Below are positions 11,731 to 23,060 of a stretch of DNA of 64,000 nt, in pieces; the first letter of the stretch is position 1, and each line of letters opens with the position of its first letter. This stretch comes from Delphinapterus leucas. Lineage: Eukaryota > Chordata > Mammalia > Artiodactyla > Monodontidae. The notes beneath the pieces are model-generated. The model did no database searches and was not told the DNA's origin. It worked only from the letters and a program-made list of their open reading frames with translations. Made by a program: the position numbers and the translations under genes. The stretch is from contig NW_022098063.1 in NCBI RefSeq assembly GCF_002288925.2, positions 4,467,804-4,531,803 on the forward strand, given 5' to 3'.

Positions 11731-12633
11731 ATGAAAAGGCAGATGGCTATGTACCAGATGAAGGAACAAGATAAAACCCCAGAAAAACAACTAAATAAAG
11801 TGGAGATAGGCAACCTTCCAGAAAAAGAATTCAGAATAATGATAATGAAGATGATCCAAGACTTCGGAAAAAGAATGGAGGCAAAGATCGAGAAGATGCA
11901 AGAAATATTTAACAAAGACCTAGAAGAATTAAAGAACAAACAAACAGAGATGAACAATACAATAACTGAAATGAAAAATATACTAGAAGGAATCAATAGC
12001 AGAATAATTGAGGCAGAAGAACAGATAAGTGACCTGGAAGACAGAATGGTGGAATTCACTGCTATGGAACAGAATAAAGAAAAAAGAATGAAAAGAAATG
12101 AAGACAGCCTAAGAGATCTTGGGGACAACATTAAACACAACAACATTTGCATTTTAGGGGTCCCAGAAGGAGAAGCGAGAGAGAAAGGACCCGAGAAAAT
12201 ATTTGAAGATATTATAGTCAAAAACTTCCCTAACATGGGAAAGGAAATGGCCACCTAAGTCCAGGAAGTGCAGAGAGTACCATACAGGATAAACCCAAGG
12301 AGAAACACACTGAGACACACAGTAATCAAATCAGCAAAAATTAGACAAAGAAAAATTATTGAAAGCAGCAAGAGAAAAACGACAAATAACATACAAGGGA
12401 ACTCCCATAAGGTGAACAGCTGATTTCTCAGCAGAAACTCTACAAGCCAGAAGGGAGTGGCATGACATAATTAAAATGATGAAAGAGAAGAACTGACAAG
12501 CAAGATTACTCTACCGGCAAGGATCTCATTCAGATTCGATGGAGAAATCAAAAGCTTTACAGACAAGCAAAAGCTAAGAGAATTCAGCACCACCAAACCA
12601 GCTCTACAACAAATGCTAACGGAACTTCTCTAA
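11731..12633 (+). pseudogene. LINE-1 ORF1 (RNA-binding protein), copy A, broken
   Basis: ORF1 protein binds LINE-1 RNA as a coiled-coil trimer. The intact part (residues 1-175) begins MKRQMAMYQMKEQDKT and has a long heptad-rich coiled coil from about residue 35 to 120 (EKMQEIFNKDLEELKNKQ). It enters the RRM with LGVPEGEAREKGPEKIF. A TAA at 12256-12258 ends the frame where the family continues. A missing base near 12350 and a TGA near 12415 further disrupt the RRM/C-terminal part. Residual homology runs to the ancestral stop at 12631-12633. The normal length would be about 300 residues. The start is chosen because it matches the ORF1 start of copy B. Confidence 0.9.
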
Positions 12634-12691
12634 GTGGGAAACACAAGAGAAGAAAAGGAACTACAAAAACAAACGCAAAACAATTAAGAAA

Positions 12692-15600
12692 ATGGTAATA
12701 GGAGCATACATATCGATAATTACCTTAAATGTGAATAGATTAAATGCTCCAACCAAAAGACACAGGCTTGCTGAATAGATACAAAAACAAGACCCATCTA
12801 TATGCTGTCTACAAGAGATCGACTTCAAACCTAGGGACACATACAGACTGAAAGTGAGAGGATGGAAAAAGATATTCCATGCAAATGGAAATCAGAAGAA
12901 AGCTGGAGTAGCAATACTTATATCAGATAAAATAGACTTTAAAATAAAGAATGCTGCAAGAGACAAGAAAGGACACTACATAATGATCAAGGGATCACTC
13001 CAAGAAGAAGATATAAGAATTATATATGCACCCAACATAGGAGCACCTCAATACATAATATGACTGCTAGCTATAAAAGAGGAAATCAACAGTAACATAG
13101 TAATAGGGGGGAACTTTAACACCTCACTTACACCAATGGACAGAGCATCCAGACGGAAAATTAATAAGGAAACACAAGCTTTAAATGACACAATAGACCA
13201 GATAGATTTAATTGATATTTATAGGACATTCCATCCAAAAACAGCAGATTACACTTTCTTCTCAAGTGCGCACGGAACATTCTCCAGGATAGGTCACATG
13301 GTGGGTCACAAATCTAGCCTCAGTAAATTCAAGAAAATTGAAATCATATCAAGCATCTTTTCTGAACACATGCTAAAGAGATTAGAAATCAATTATTGGG
13401 GAAATAAACATGAAATACACAAACACATGGAGGCTAAACAATACCTTACTGAATAACCAAGAGATCACTGAAGAAATCAAAGAGGAAATCAGAAAATACT
13501 TAGACACAAATGACAATGAAAACACAAGGATCCAAAACCTATGGGATGCAGCAAAATCCGTTCTAAGAGGGAAGTTTATAACAATACAATCCTACCTCAA
13601 GAAACAACAAAAATCTCAAATTAACAATCTAACCTTATACCTAAAGGAACTAGAGAAAGAAGAACAAACAAAACCCAAAGTTAGCAGAAGGAAAGAAATC
13701 ATAAAGATCAGAGCAGAAATAAATGAAATAGAAACAAAGAAAACAGTAGCAAAGATCAATAAAACTTAAAGCTGGTTCTTTGAGAAGATAAACAAAATTC
13801 ATAAACCATTAGCCAGACTCATCAAGAAAAAAGGGAGAGGACTCAAATCAATAAAATTAGAAATGAAAAAGGAGAAGTTACAGTGGACACCACAGAAATA
13901 CAAAGCATCCTAAGAGACTACTACAAGCAACTGTATGCCAATAAAATGGACAACCTGGAAGAAATGGACAAATTCTTAGAAAGGTATAAACTTCCAAGAC
14001 TGAACCAGGAAGAAATAGAAAATATGAACAGACCAATCACAGTTTCAANNNNNNNNNNNNNNNNNNNNNNNNNNNNNNNNNNNNNNNNNNNNNNNNNNNN
14101 NNNNNNNNNNNNNNNNNNNNNNNNNNNNNNNNNNNNNNNNNNNNNNNNCTACTACAAGCAACTGTATGCCAATAAAATGGACAACCTGGAAGAAATGGAC
14201 AAATTCTTAGAAAGGTATAAACTTCCAAGACTGAACCAGGAAGAAATAGAAAATATGAACAGACCAATCACAAGTAATGAATTTGAAACTGTGATTAAAA
14301 ATCTTCCAACAAACAAACTTCCAGGACCAGATGGCTTCACAGGTGAATTCTATCAAACATTTACAGAAGAGCAAACACCCATCCTTCTCAGAGTCTTCCA
14401 AAAATTGCAGAGGAAGGAACACTCTCAAACTCATTCTACGAGGCCACCATCACCCTGATACCAAAACCAGACAGAGACACTACAAAAAAAGAAAATTACA
14501 GAACAATAACATGGATGAACATAGATGCAAAAATCCTGACCAAAATACTAGCAAACAGAATCCAACAGCACATTAAAAGTATCATACACCACGATCAAGT
14601 GAGGTTTATCCCAGGGATGCAAGGATTCTTCAATACATGCAAATCAATCAATGTGGTATTAATAAATAGAAGAATAAAAACCATATGATCATCTCAATAG
14701 ATGCAGAAAAAGCTTTTGACAAAATTCAACACCCAATTACGATAAAAACTCTCCAGAAAATGGGCATAGAGGGAACCTACCTCAACATAATTAAGGTCAT
14801 ATACAACAAACGCACAGCAAACGTCATTCTCAGTGATGAAAAACTGAAAGCATTTCCTCTAAGATCAGGAATGAGACAAGGATGTCCACTCTCGCCACTC
14901 TTATTCAACATAGTTTTGGAAGTCCTAGCTATGGCAATCAGAAAAAAAAAAAAGAAATAAATAGAATCTAAGTTGGAAAAGAAGAAGTAAAACTGTCACT
15001 GTTTGCAGCTGGCATGACACTATACATAGATAATCCTAAAGATGCTACCAGAAAACTACCAGAGCTAATCAATGAATTTCAAAAATTTGCAGGATACAAA
15101 ATTAATGCACAGAAATCTCTTGCATTCCTGTACACTAATGATGAAAAATCTGAAAGGGAAATTAAGGAAACACTCCCAACTACCACTGCAATGAAAAGAA
15201 TAAAATACCTAGGAGTAAACCTACCTAGGGAGACAGAAAACCTGTATGCAGAAAACTATAAGACACTGATGAAAGAAATTAAAGATGATACCAACAGACG
15301 GAGAGATATATCGTGTTCTTGGATTGGAAGAATCAATATTGTGAAGAGGACTCTACTACCCAAAGCAATCTACAAATTCAACGCAATCCCTATCAAATTA
15401 CCAATGGCATTTTTCACAGAACTAGAACAAAAAATTTCACAATTTGTATGGAAACACAAAAGACCCCGAGTAGACGAAGCAATCTTGAGAAAAAAAAAAA
15501 ACGGAGCTGGAGGAATCAGGCTCCTTGTTTTCAGACTATGCTACAAACTACAGTAATCAAGACAGTATGGTACTGGCACAAAAACAGAAATATCGATCAG

Positions 15601-16724
15601 TGGAACAGGATAGAAAGCCCAGAGATTAACCCATGCACCTATGGTCAACTAATCTGTGACAAAGGAGGCAAGGATATACAATGGAGAAAAGACAGTTTCT
15701 TCAGTAAGTGGTGATGGGAAAACTGGGCAGTTACATGAAAAAGAATGAAATTAGAACAGTCCCTAACACCATACACAAAAATAAACTCAAAATGGATTAA
15801 AGACCTAACTGTAAGGCCAGACACTATAAAACTCTTAGAGGAAAACATACGAAGAACACTCTTTGACATAAATCACAGCAAGATCTTTTTTGATCCACCC
15901 CCTAGAGTAATGGAAATAAAAACAAAAATAAACAAATGGGACCAAATGAAACTCAAAAGGTTTTGTACGACAAAGGAAACTACAAACAAGACAAAAAGAC
16001 AACCCTCAGAATGGGAGAAAATATTTGCAAATGAATCAACAGACATAAGATTAATCTCCAAAATATATAAACAGCTCATGCAGCTCAATATTAAAAAAAC
16101 AAACAACCCAATCAAAAAATGAGCAGAAGACCTGAATAGACATTTCTCCAAAGAAGACATACAGGTGGCCAAGAAGAACATGAAAAGCTGCTCAACACCA
16201 CTAATTATTAGAGAAATGCAAATCAAAACTACAATGAGGTATCACCTCACACCAGTTAGAATGGGCATCATCAGAAAATCTACAAACAAAAAATGCTGGA
16301 GAGGGTGTGGAGAAAAGGAAACCCTCTTGCACTGCTGGTGGGAATGTAAATTGATACAGCCCCTATGGAGAACAGTATGGAGGTTCCTTAGAAAACTAAA
16401 AATAAAATTACTATATGATGCAGCAATCCCACTACTGGGCATATACCCAGAGAAAACCATAATTCAAAAAGACACGTGCACCCGAATGTTCATTGCAGCA
16501 CTACTTACAATAGCCGGGACATAGAAGCAACCTAAATGCTCATCGACAGATGAATGGATAAAGAAGATGTTGTATATATATACAATAGAATATTACTCAG
16601 CCATAAAAAGGAACAAAATTGTGTCATTTGTAGAGACGTGGATGGATCTAGAGACTGTCATACAGAGTGAAGTCAGAAAGAGAAAAACAAATATCATATA
16701 TTAATGCATATATGTGGAACCTAG
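12692..16724 (+). pseudogene. LINE-1 ORF2 (endonuclease-reverse transcriptase), copy A, broken
   Basis: ORF2 protein nicks the target and reverse-transcribes LINE-1 RNA there. Endonuclease pieces lie at 12692-13456, reverse transcriptase pieces at 13883-15556 and the Cys-rich C-terminus ([18 protein letters not shown]) near 16300-16345. Lesions include in-frame stops, A-run slippage near 14941 and 15490, and the gap at 14049-14148. The catalytic Asp pair is lost: the motif reads F-A-A-G at 15002-15013 where the family has FADD. Endonuclease residues are also altered (SRIGHMVGH where copy C has SRIDHILGH). The copy cannot be active. Confidence 0.92.
14049..14148. other. Assembly gap (100 N)
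   Basis: Exactly 100 N inside LINE-1 ORF2. The 123 bp before it (13918-14040) recur without a mismatch just after it (14149-14271), so the gap marks a scaffolding or haplotype overlap rather than missing DNA. Confidence 0.97.
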
Positions 16725-16925
16725 AAAAATGGTACAGATGAACCAGTTTGCAGGGCAGAAATAGAGACACAGAAGTAGAGAATAAATGTATGGACACAGA
16801 GGGGGAAAGTGGCGGAGGGGGTGGTGGTGGTGTGATGAATTGGAATTGACATATATACACTAATACGTATAAAATGGATAACTAATAAGGACTTGCCGTA
16901 TAAAAAAATAAAATAGAATTCAAAC

Positions 16926-16937
16926 AAAATTAATAAC
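16926..16937 (+). repeat. Target-site duplication, LINE-1 copy A (right)
   Basis: aaaattaataac is the partner of 11604-11615. Confidence 0.6.
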
Positions 16938-17039
16938 AGGTCATGCAAAATGCTCTCTAAAGAATAAAACAAAAATAGGTTAGTGCTTGTATTCGTTTAC
17001 ATAGTTTGTATATAAACTTGTATGATTTATATAGTTTAT

Positions 17040-17510
17040 ATAGTTCTTATAATAAATTTCCACAAATGTAGTGGCTTAAAACAACACAGTTTTTAAAATT
17101 TTACAGTTTTTGTGGTTAGAAGTCCAAAATCAGTCTCACTGGATAAAAGTCAGTATATCAGCAGTGCTGTGTTTCTTCTGGAGGCTTTATGGGAGAATCC
17201 GTTTCTTTACCTTTTCCAGCTTCCAGAGGCCACTTGCATTCCTTGGCTTGCAGTTTCTTCCTCATCTTCCAGATCAGCAGTGTAGCATCTTCCAATCTCT
17301 CTCTCTGACTCTGATCCTCTTGTCTCTTTCTTATAAGGACCCTTGTGATTAGATTGAGCTCACCCAGATAATGTAGAATAATATCCCCAGCTCAGGATCC
17401 TCAATTTAATCATTTCTGCAAACTCCATTTTGTCATATAAGCTACCTTTTCATAGGTTCTGGAGATTAGGATATGGGCATCTTTGAGGGGGGACCATTAT
17501 TTGGCCTACT
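17040..17510 (-). mobile_element. MLT1C/D-like solo LTR
   Basis: Plus-strand order is 'aataaatttccacaaatgta', 'gtggcttaaaacaacac', 'ttctggaggctttatggg', 'cttataaggacccttgtgatt', 'ggttctggagattaggatat', and 'accattatttggcctact'. This is the reverse complement of an MLT1C/D-type MaLR LTR. The outer end falls within the tail-only retroinsertion scar at 17504. No internal region is attached. Confidence 0.78.
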
Positions 17511-17559
17511 GTATTTCTTTCTTTCTTTTTTTTTTTTTTTTAGCCTACTGTATTTCTTT
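17504..17559 (-). mobile_element. Tail-only retroinsertion scar
   Basis: The 17-bp sequence gcctactgtatttcttt occurs at 17504-17520 and again, without mismatch, at 17543-17559. Only a 22-bp T-rich tract lies between. This is what an extremely 5'-truncated LINE-driven insertion would leave: a target-site duplication around a poly(A) tail with no body, on the minus strand. Replication slippage around the T-run is an alternative, but it does not usually copy 17 bp of unique flank. Confidence 0.7.
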
Positions 17560-17669
17560 GATAAATTACAACAGTTAAAGACAGAGTGGGGGGAGGAAAG
17601 TTAGAGGGAAAGGAAGTTAGGGGATGAGAAATGGAAAAAAGCTCCTCTGTGTCTTTCTGTGGGCTTAAT

Positions 17670-17995
17670 CACCCTTTCAGCTGATGATTTCTAAACTCAT
17701 ATTTAAAGAGGTCTAACTGCTGAGCTCTGGAGTAATATTTCTATTTGCCCACTGGATGTGTCTACTCTATTCCACATAAGTTGAATTCAACATGCCCCCA
17801 AATGTACTCATTCTTTTCCACTGCACCCCTGCTCCTGGCTCCACAGCTCTTCCTGCTGTTCCCCTGTATGAATTGATTACTTATGGTCCATCCAGGTACT
17901 CAAGTCATGACATTTGGAGTCACTATCCATCACTTCACTCACCCAGTCACTAAATTCTGCTTAGCCTGTTTTCCAGTCCTTATTAAGTTTATAGT
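17670..17995 (+). mobile_element. L2 LINE fragment
   Basis: L2 landmarks on the plus strand appear in order: 'tgcccactggatgtgtctac', 'gaattcaacatgcccccaaa', 'aagtcatgacatttggagtc' and 'cacttcactcacccagtcac'. These correspond to the L2 reverse transcriptase C-terminal half. It is highly diverged. Confidence 0.6.
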
Positions 17996-18052
17996 GATAG
18001 CCTAGAAGTCAACCTTATCCAAATTTCTTTCTCTACAATTAGCTATACTGAC

Positions 18053-18212
18053 TTGTTTCCTTATTTATTTATTTTCATGGAAATGTACTTAAAAAAATAC
18101 CTGATCCTTATTACACATTTCAAGATTTAATTACTTTAAAATTATTACACAGATGTAACTTCATAGAATAACTACACAGTATGCTATTTAGCTAACAATT
18201 ATTAAAATTTAT
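18053..18212 (+). repeat. 160-bp direct repeat, copy 1
   Basis: This pairs with 19333-19490 in the same orientation (close to 90% identical by eye). It starts at ttgttt[c/t]cttatttatttatttt and ends at the shared 'aacaattattaaaatttat'. The family is not recognised. The flanks of the two copies are unrelated. Confidence 0.85.
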
Positions 18213-18374
18213 GCAGAGGTGTTCTCAAAAACAAGTCTCCCTCCCATGATTATGATTGTTTGGTAGCTCCCACCTGATTGAGGGATAAATAGAATCCTAA
18301 CGATGGCATCCAAGGACCTCCCTGACCTGCCCCCATCCCAGTTCCTCCAGTCCAGCCAGCGATTCCAGCACTGG

Positions 18375-18595
18375 AACCAAAGAGACTTGAGATCCAGTTC
18401 TGGCTCAGCCCCTTGATAGCTGAGTTATCCTGGTCCAGTATGTTAACCTCAATTTACATCAGTTACCTCATTTATAATATAAGTTCAGTAATGACATTTA
18501 GTCAAAAAGAAATGAGAGAATTAAGACAATGTATATAAAGATGTCAGCATGGTGCTTAGTATATCCTAAGTGCCCAATGACTATAAATTCACCAC
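18375..18595 (+). repeat. MIR SINE fragment
   Basis: Diverged MIR order on the plus strand: 'gatccagttctggctcagcc', 'gttaacctcaatttacatc', 'ttacctcatttataat' and '...gtgcttagtatatcctaag'. It lies between the two 160-bp direct repeats. Confidence 0.6.
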
Positions 18596-19332
18596 ATATA
18601 TTTTTATGTTACTTATTTAGATGCATAATAATTATGTGCTCACCTGTCTCCTACATTAGACTCAATACATTTTGATATCATTCAGTTCAGAATCCCCAAC
18701 TCTTAGCCCTACACATAGTAGGGTGTTTCATAAATGTTTGAACAGATGAGTGGTGGTCAAGATCTAGCTCATTTTGTAAAACTAGTTTTTAAGATAAAAG
18801 AGCAAAAATATTTGAAGGTAATTGACTACATACATATTGTTATATTTTGTTAAAAGAGTGTTTTAACTTTTATTTAAGGTCAGTAACCCACCCCCACCAC
18901 CCCCATAGTTTGCCTCCCTAATAAGATGGTAGTGTCTCATTTAATCTTCTATAGATAGGAAAACATTTTCGGGAATAAAAGAACTTTTTTTTTTTTTTTT
19001 TTGTCTTTTGAGGATAATCTCATTTAAAGATTTTAAAGCCAGACAACATTTTTTACAACTCAGAGCACAAATGTGGTCACCTCTTAGGATTTGCCTTCCT
19101 GTCCAGAAGCAATTAAGCTGAGAACCAGAGGGGGCTGGAAGTTGGAGGCTGCCTTCTTGTGCTCTGCTAAATGAGAGTGGTTAAGATTTTATTTTATGTT
19201 TGAGAAATAATTGGATTTGCCTTGACTCTGCTTTTAAGGATGACAGTTTCAGGTTGATTGAGTTAACATAGTAATTTCGTATGGTGACAATAATATATAT
19301 TAAAAAACCTTTTTTTCCCTTATTCTACTCAT

Positions 19333-19490
19333 TTGTTTTCTTATTTATTTATTTTCGTGGAAATTGTACTTAAACCACCAGATCCTTATTACATATTTCA
19401 AGACTTATGTACTTAAAAATTATTACACAGATGTAATTTCATAGAATATCTAGACAGTATGTTATTTAGCTAACAATTATTAAAATTTAT
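19333..19490 (+). repeat. 160-bp direct repeat, copy 2
   Basis: Partner of 18053-18212, 1.12 kb downstream of its end. Shared blocks include 'attattacacagatgtaa' and 'tttagctaacaattattaaa'. Small indels and substitutions show that the pair is not recent. Confidence 0.85.
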
Positions 19491-20286
19491 ATTAGCGTCT
19501 CTGTTTTGACCATGGAATTGTCAGTCTTTTCTAGGTGTTTGGCGTTATCATACATTCCTCTTTGGTCACTTGCTAATATCTTACACATCAACTCCTGTGG
19601 GTACCTAGCTGCATAACATAAAGAGAAGTCTAATCGAGGTGGGAAGAAATTCATGTTATTTGTTTTTCAGCAGCACTCACGTGCAATTTTATCAGGATGC
19701 TTGTCTTTACATAAGAACAGTGGTTTGGGACGTGACCCATAGACTGAGAGTCTTAGACGGCTGCAGGTAGTGTAAGCGGAACTGGCACATTCCCCCTCCT
19801 CGCCATCATCACTGTTGATTAACACAGTATTTCAGGTTAGAGATGCAGAGAATGGAGCAGAGCTGTCTGTGTGGAGAGGGGAGAGGGCTTGCTTTAGTCG
19901 AGAATGCCTCTCATTCCTCTGTGCAGGGGTCTCTGTGAAGGGCGAGCAGGGTGCTGCACAGACTCAGTCTAACCGCAGGCCACTCTTCTTGCTCCTTTGA
20001 GCCTCTCTCCTGTCTCTACCCCGGCACAGACGCTGATTTTCCCATCCTGAGCGCCGGAGATGATGACCTTCCAGGACAGCAGTAAATGTCTTCATTCCCC
20101 ACAAACAGTAGCCTGGTGCTGGGCGGTGCATCTTCCCCATTCGTGACAGGAGTTAATTTTCTCAGTGATTCCCGGGCCTGGGACTGAAAGAGGTGCTGGT
20201 GCTGTGGACAGCGGCGTGGCAGTCACTTCATCACTAAGCCGTCCACGTGCACAGACTCATCCTTCAGGCTCACACATTAGTCCCAC
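19491..20286. other. Unassigned sequence with raised CpG content
   Basis: No repeat recognised. The part at 19740-20270 has more CpG sites than its surroundings (for example around 20050, 20125, 20205 and 20245). On the minus strand near 20010-20070 a short frame reads SWKVIISGAQDGKISVC, which resembles a WD40 blade but is interrupted by stops on both sides. I do not call a gene. It could be a decayed processed pseudogene, an old exon or chance. Confidence 0.35.
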
Positions 20287-20298
20287 CTGTGACGTTTA

Positions 20299-20577
20299 AT
20301 TAATTAATTTATTTATGGCTGTGTTGGGTCTTCGTTACTGTGTGAGGGCTTTCTCCAGTTGCAGTGAGCGGGGGCCACTCTTCATCGCGGTGCACGGGCC
20401 TCTCACTATCGCGGCCTCTCTTGTTGCGGAGCACAGGCTGCAGACGCGCAGGCTCAGTAGTTGTGGCTCACGGGCCTAGTTGCTCCGCGGCATGTGGGAT
20501 CTTCCCAGAGGGCTCGAACTCGTGTCCCCTGCATCGGCAGGCAGATTCTCAACCACTGCGCCACCAGGGAAGCCCCC
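20299..20577 (-). mobile_element. CHR-type SINE, long form
   Basis: The reverse complement shows the CHR head: the plus strand ends 'actgcgccaccagggaagcccc' in pieces, and the B-box complement is in 'gctcgaactcgtgtcccctg'. The AT-rich left end (taattaattaatttattta) is the tail. Candidate target-site duplications are ctgtgacgttta at 20287-20298 and ctgtgaaattta at 20580-20591 (10 of 12). The longer body resembles the 60.97-kb copy. Confidence 0.9.
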
Positions 20578-20591
20578 AACTGTGAAATTTA

Positions 20592-21019
20592 GACTGTGGC
20601 CACCACTTTGCAGCTAGAGCACTGCGCTGGCCCCATTTAAAAGGTGATTCATTTGCTGTTCGTTCACGTCATCTTAGGTCTAGTTAGTGTGATATTTGTT
20701 TCTCTGACAGATAATCCAAGACAGAGAAACCTTGAAATAAATATTTATTAATTTCTGAGTACAAAGGTGCTGTGTGCTCTTTATCCTGGGGATACCCCCA
20801 ATATCCCAGACATCTGTAATGGAGAAAATGACAGTTCTTTATAATACAATCTCCACACCCCAGCCCCACGGATCCCAGTTGTTATCAGTTTGGTGACCGA
20901 ATCCCCGCATCTGGCTGGTCTTCTCTGCCAGTCTTCACACTGACTCACAAAGTGAGGAATGTGAAACACTAGTGGGACACACAAGAGATGAGCTTAGGTG
21001 GTGCAGGGAAGAACATATT
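20592..21019. other. Unassigned non-coding sequence
   Basis: Nothing recognised. The frames at 20684-20984 (-) have no family likeness. Confidence 0.4.
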
Positions 21020-21850
21020 TTATTTTAATATTCTGCATTTATTTTCCAGGTGTATCAGAAAAACATACATATTGAACTCAAGATTTCATGGATGTTATCA
21101 CTCTTCCAATACATTCATCTATATAAAAAAAATTGGTTGATTTTTAAGAAACAAGTAAATAATAGCACGAGTGGTATAGAGTATGGCAGCAATTTTGAAG
21201 GTAGTTCCCTAATACTACTCTGAAGTTGAAAATTTTTTACAAATAGTTATCAATTTAAATTAAATCCTTTAATCATATTATTCTTTAATAATCATTTAAT
21301 AATATTCTATAATTTTCTTTTACATAACTATATTGGACATGTTTCTGTCTCAGAACATTTTCGTTTTGGTTGTTTTAGTGGGTGTATAGAATTCTATTCA
21401 TAGATGCACCAAAAGTCACTTAACTGGCAACATATGGTCACGTGATTATTCCCAATTTTTTTTGCTGTCTTAGTGCTGCTGTGAACATATGCTGTGTACA
21501 TGTGTTTTTTGCATTCACACAGGTATATCTACAGGATTAATCCCTAGAAATGTGATAGGTGAAAGGATATAAACATTTACTTTTTTTTTTTTTTGGATAG
21601 TGTCAATTTCCCTCCAAAGATGCCGTATGAATTTACATTCCTGCTGACAGTGCCTGCTTCTCTACTTAACTAAAGCCAGACAGGATCAGTCTTTTTAATC
21701 TTTGTCAGATTATAATCCTCAAACTGCTTATGTGAGCAGTGCTATTTCTTTTGTGAATTACTAGTTTACAATTTTTGTGCATTTTGCTTTTAGGTAGTTC
21801 AAGTTTTCTTTTATATCCCTCAGTAGAGTTTTATAGTTTTCTTCTTAAAA
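21020..21850 (-). mobile_element. Old LINE-1 (L1M-type) fragment
   Basis: The plus strand has the degraded reverse of the L1 ORF2 C-terminus and 3'UTR: 'gtgctgctgtgaacatatgc' is the counterpart of the 'gctgcaatgaacat' block seen in copies B and C, followed by 'aggattaatccctagaaatg' and 'tttacattcctgctgacag'. Divergence is far greater than in copies A-C. Confidence 0.65.
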
Positions 21851-22204
21851 CTCCATTATATTTTCATACTTAGTCCCAAAGAGCTCCTTTACATGTCCCC
21901 AAACACAATGTAGATTATTGTAATTCAGGCAGAACTAGAGATGGCATCTATAGAGACCAGATGGTTCTCACTGGATGAATTTATCTTGATGCGGTTATCA
22001 TATTTTGAGAGAGGGATCTAGGAATTTCTTTATTTTTTGAAGTCCAGAATCATGATTTTATCAATGTACAAAAAAGGTATCAGGTCTCTAGAACTGCCTT
22101 ACTCAAACCCTGTTCAGAAAAGACTATTGAATAAGCTAGAGCATCAGATTAAAAAACCCACTATAATAAATAACAAGTACTAATACATAAATAATAAGAT
22201 GTAA

Positions 22205-22800
22205 ATGCAAGCAAACATTTATTGGGCACCTACTGTATGCCAGGCCACTGTGCTAAATTCAGAAGATACAAAGGTGACTAAGAAGTGGCTCTATTTTCCA
22301 AGAGCTAATACTCTCAAAGATCAGACACACAGTTACGCATGCAATTGCAATAAAATGCTGTAGCTGTTATGTGCAGGGCAGAGTGAGGGTACAGTACAAG
22401 GAGTTCTTTCTACCTATGGTGGTATGAAAGGGTGCTTATCAGGAAGGCTTTGGAGAAGAGGTATGTCTGAAGGGGCGTCCTGGAAGATGAGGTGGGAAGG
22501 AAACCCCTTCACAAAGGCAGGGCTGTGTGAAATGGCACGGAGGTTCTAGGGAGCCCCAGAGGCTTCAGTACGACTGAGGAATGGGTAGGTTTGCTGGGGA
22601 CAAGCTGGGGTTGGATTTTTTATGCCATCAAAGAGTTGGGAATTTTTCCTGCAGCAGTGCAGAGCCGTTGGAGGCATAAAACAGGGGAGCAGTGTGGGGG
22701 ATTTTGGGGTGTTAGAGGGACTGCTCTGACTTCGACTGGAGAATGCGGTGCTATCAGGATGATGCCTGGATGGAATGTGGTGATTTGGGGGTGAGGGAGG
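22205..22800 (-). mobile_element. L2 LINE fragment, 3' end
   Basis: The left edge 'catttattgggcacctactg' and 'tgccaggccactgtgctaaa' is the reverse complement of the L2 3' terminus. The rest (for example 'gaaggctttggagaagagg' and 'tatgccatcaaagagttggg') follows the reversed L2 order. The 67-aa frame inside it is a shadow. Confidence 0.7.
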
Positions 22801-22980
22801 GAGCAGAGTCCAGAGTCTTCATCTGGGTGGGTGATAACGGTGTTAACCTCCTTAGAGAAGTGACCAAGGGAGAAGATTTGGGGGAAAAGATAGTAAGGTC
22901 CACTTTATAGATTGAATGTGAGGTGCTGGTGGGAAGCCCAGGTGAAGAGATCCAGTAGTCAGCTGTGTGTGCCCGACTCT

Positions 22981-23060
22981 AACATTCACTCATTCATTTG
23001 GTGAATATTTATTAAGTGTGTGCCCTGTGCCTTGCACCTTAGATGAAAGAAGGTGCTTCC
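22981..23060 (-). mobile_element. L2 LINE 3' end, short
   Basis: 'cattcactcattcatttggt' followed by 'gaatatttattaagtgtgtg' is the reversed L2 terminus with its ATTC repeats. Confidence 0.55.

Larger units (their letters stand above)
11616..16925 (+). mobile_element. LINE-1 copy A, 5'-truncated, inactive
   Basis: This cetartiodactyl-type LINE-1 contains the last ~115 bp of the 5'UTR, ORF1 (11731-12633), ORF2 (12692 to about 16724), a G-rich 3'UTR (16725-16890) and an A-rich tail. Its 5' end starts at the point homologous to 29500 in copy B, so it is truncated at the 5' end. Candidate target-site duplications flank it at 11604 and 16926. The coding parts carry stops and frameshifts. A 100-N gap lies inside ORF2. 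Copies A and B share closely similar 5'UTR ends and ORF1 N-termini, whereas copy C differs, so A and B belong to one lineage. Confidence 0.95.

Noticed and set aside
18053..19490. Complete LTR retrotransposon bounded by the 160-bp direct repeats
   Set aside because: No primer-binding site, polypurine tract, tg...ca ends, target-site duplication or coding remnant was seen between the copies.
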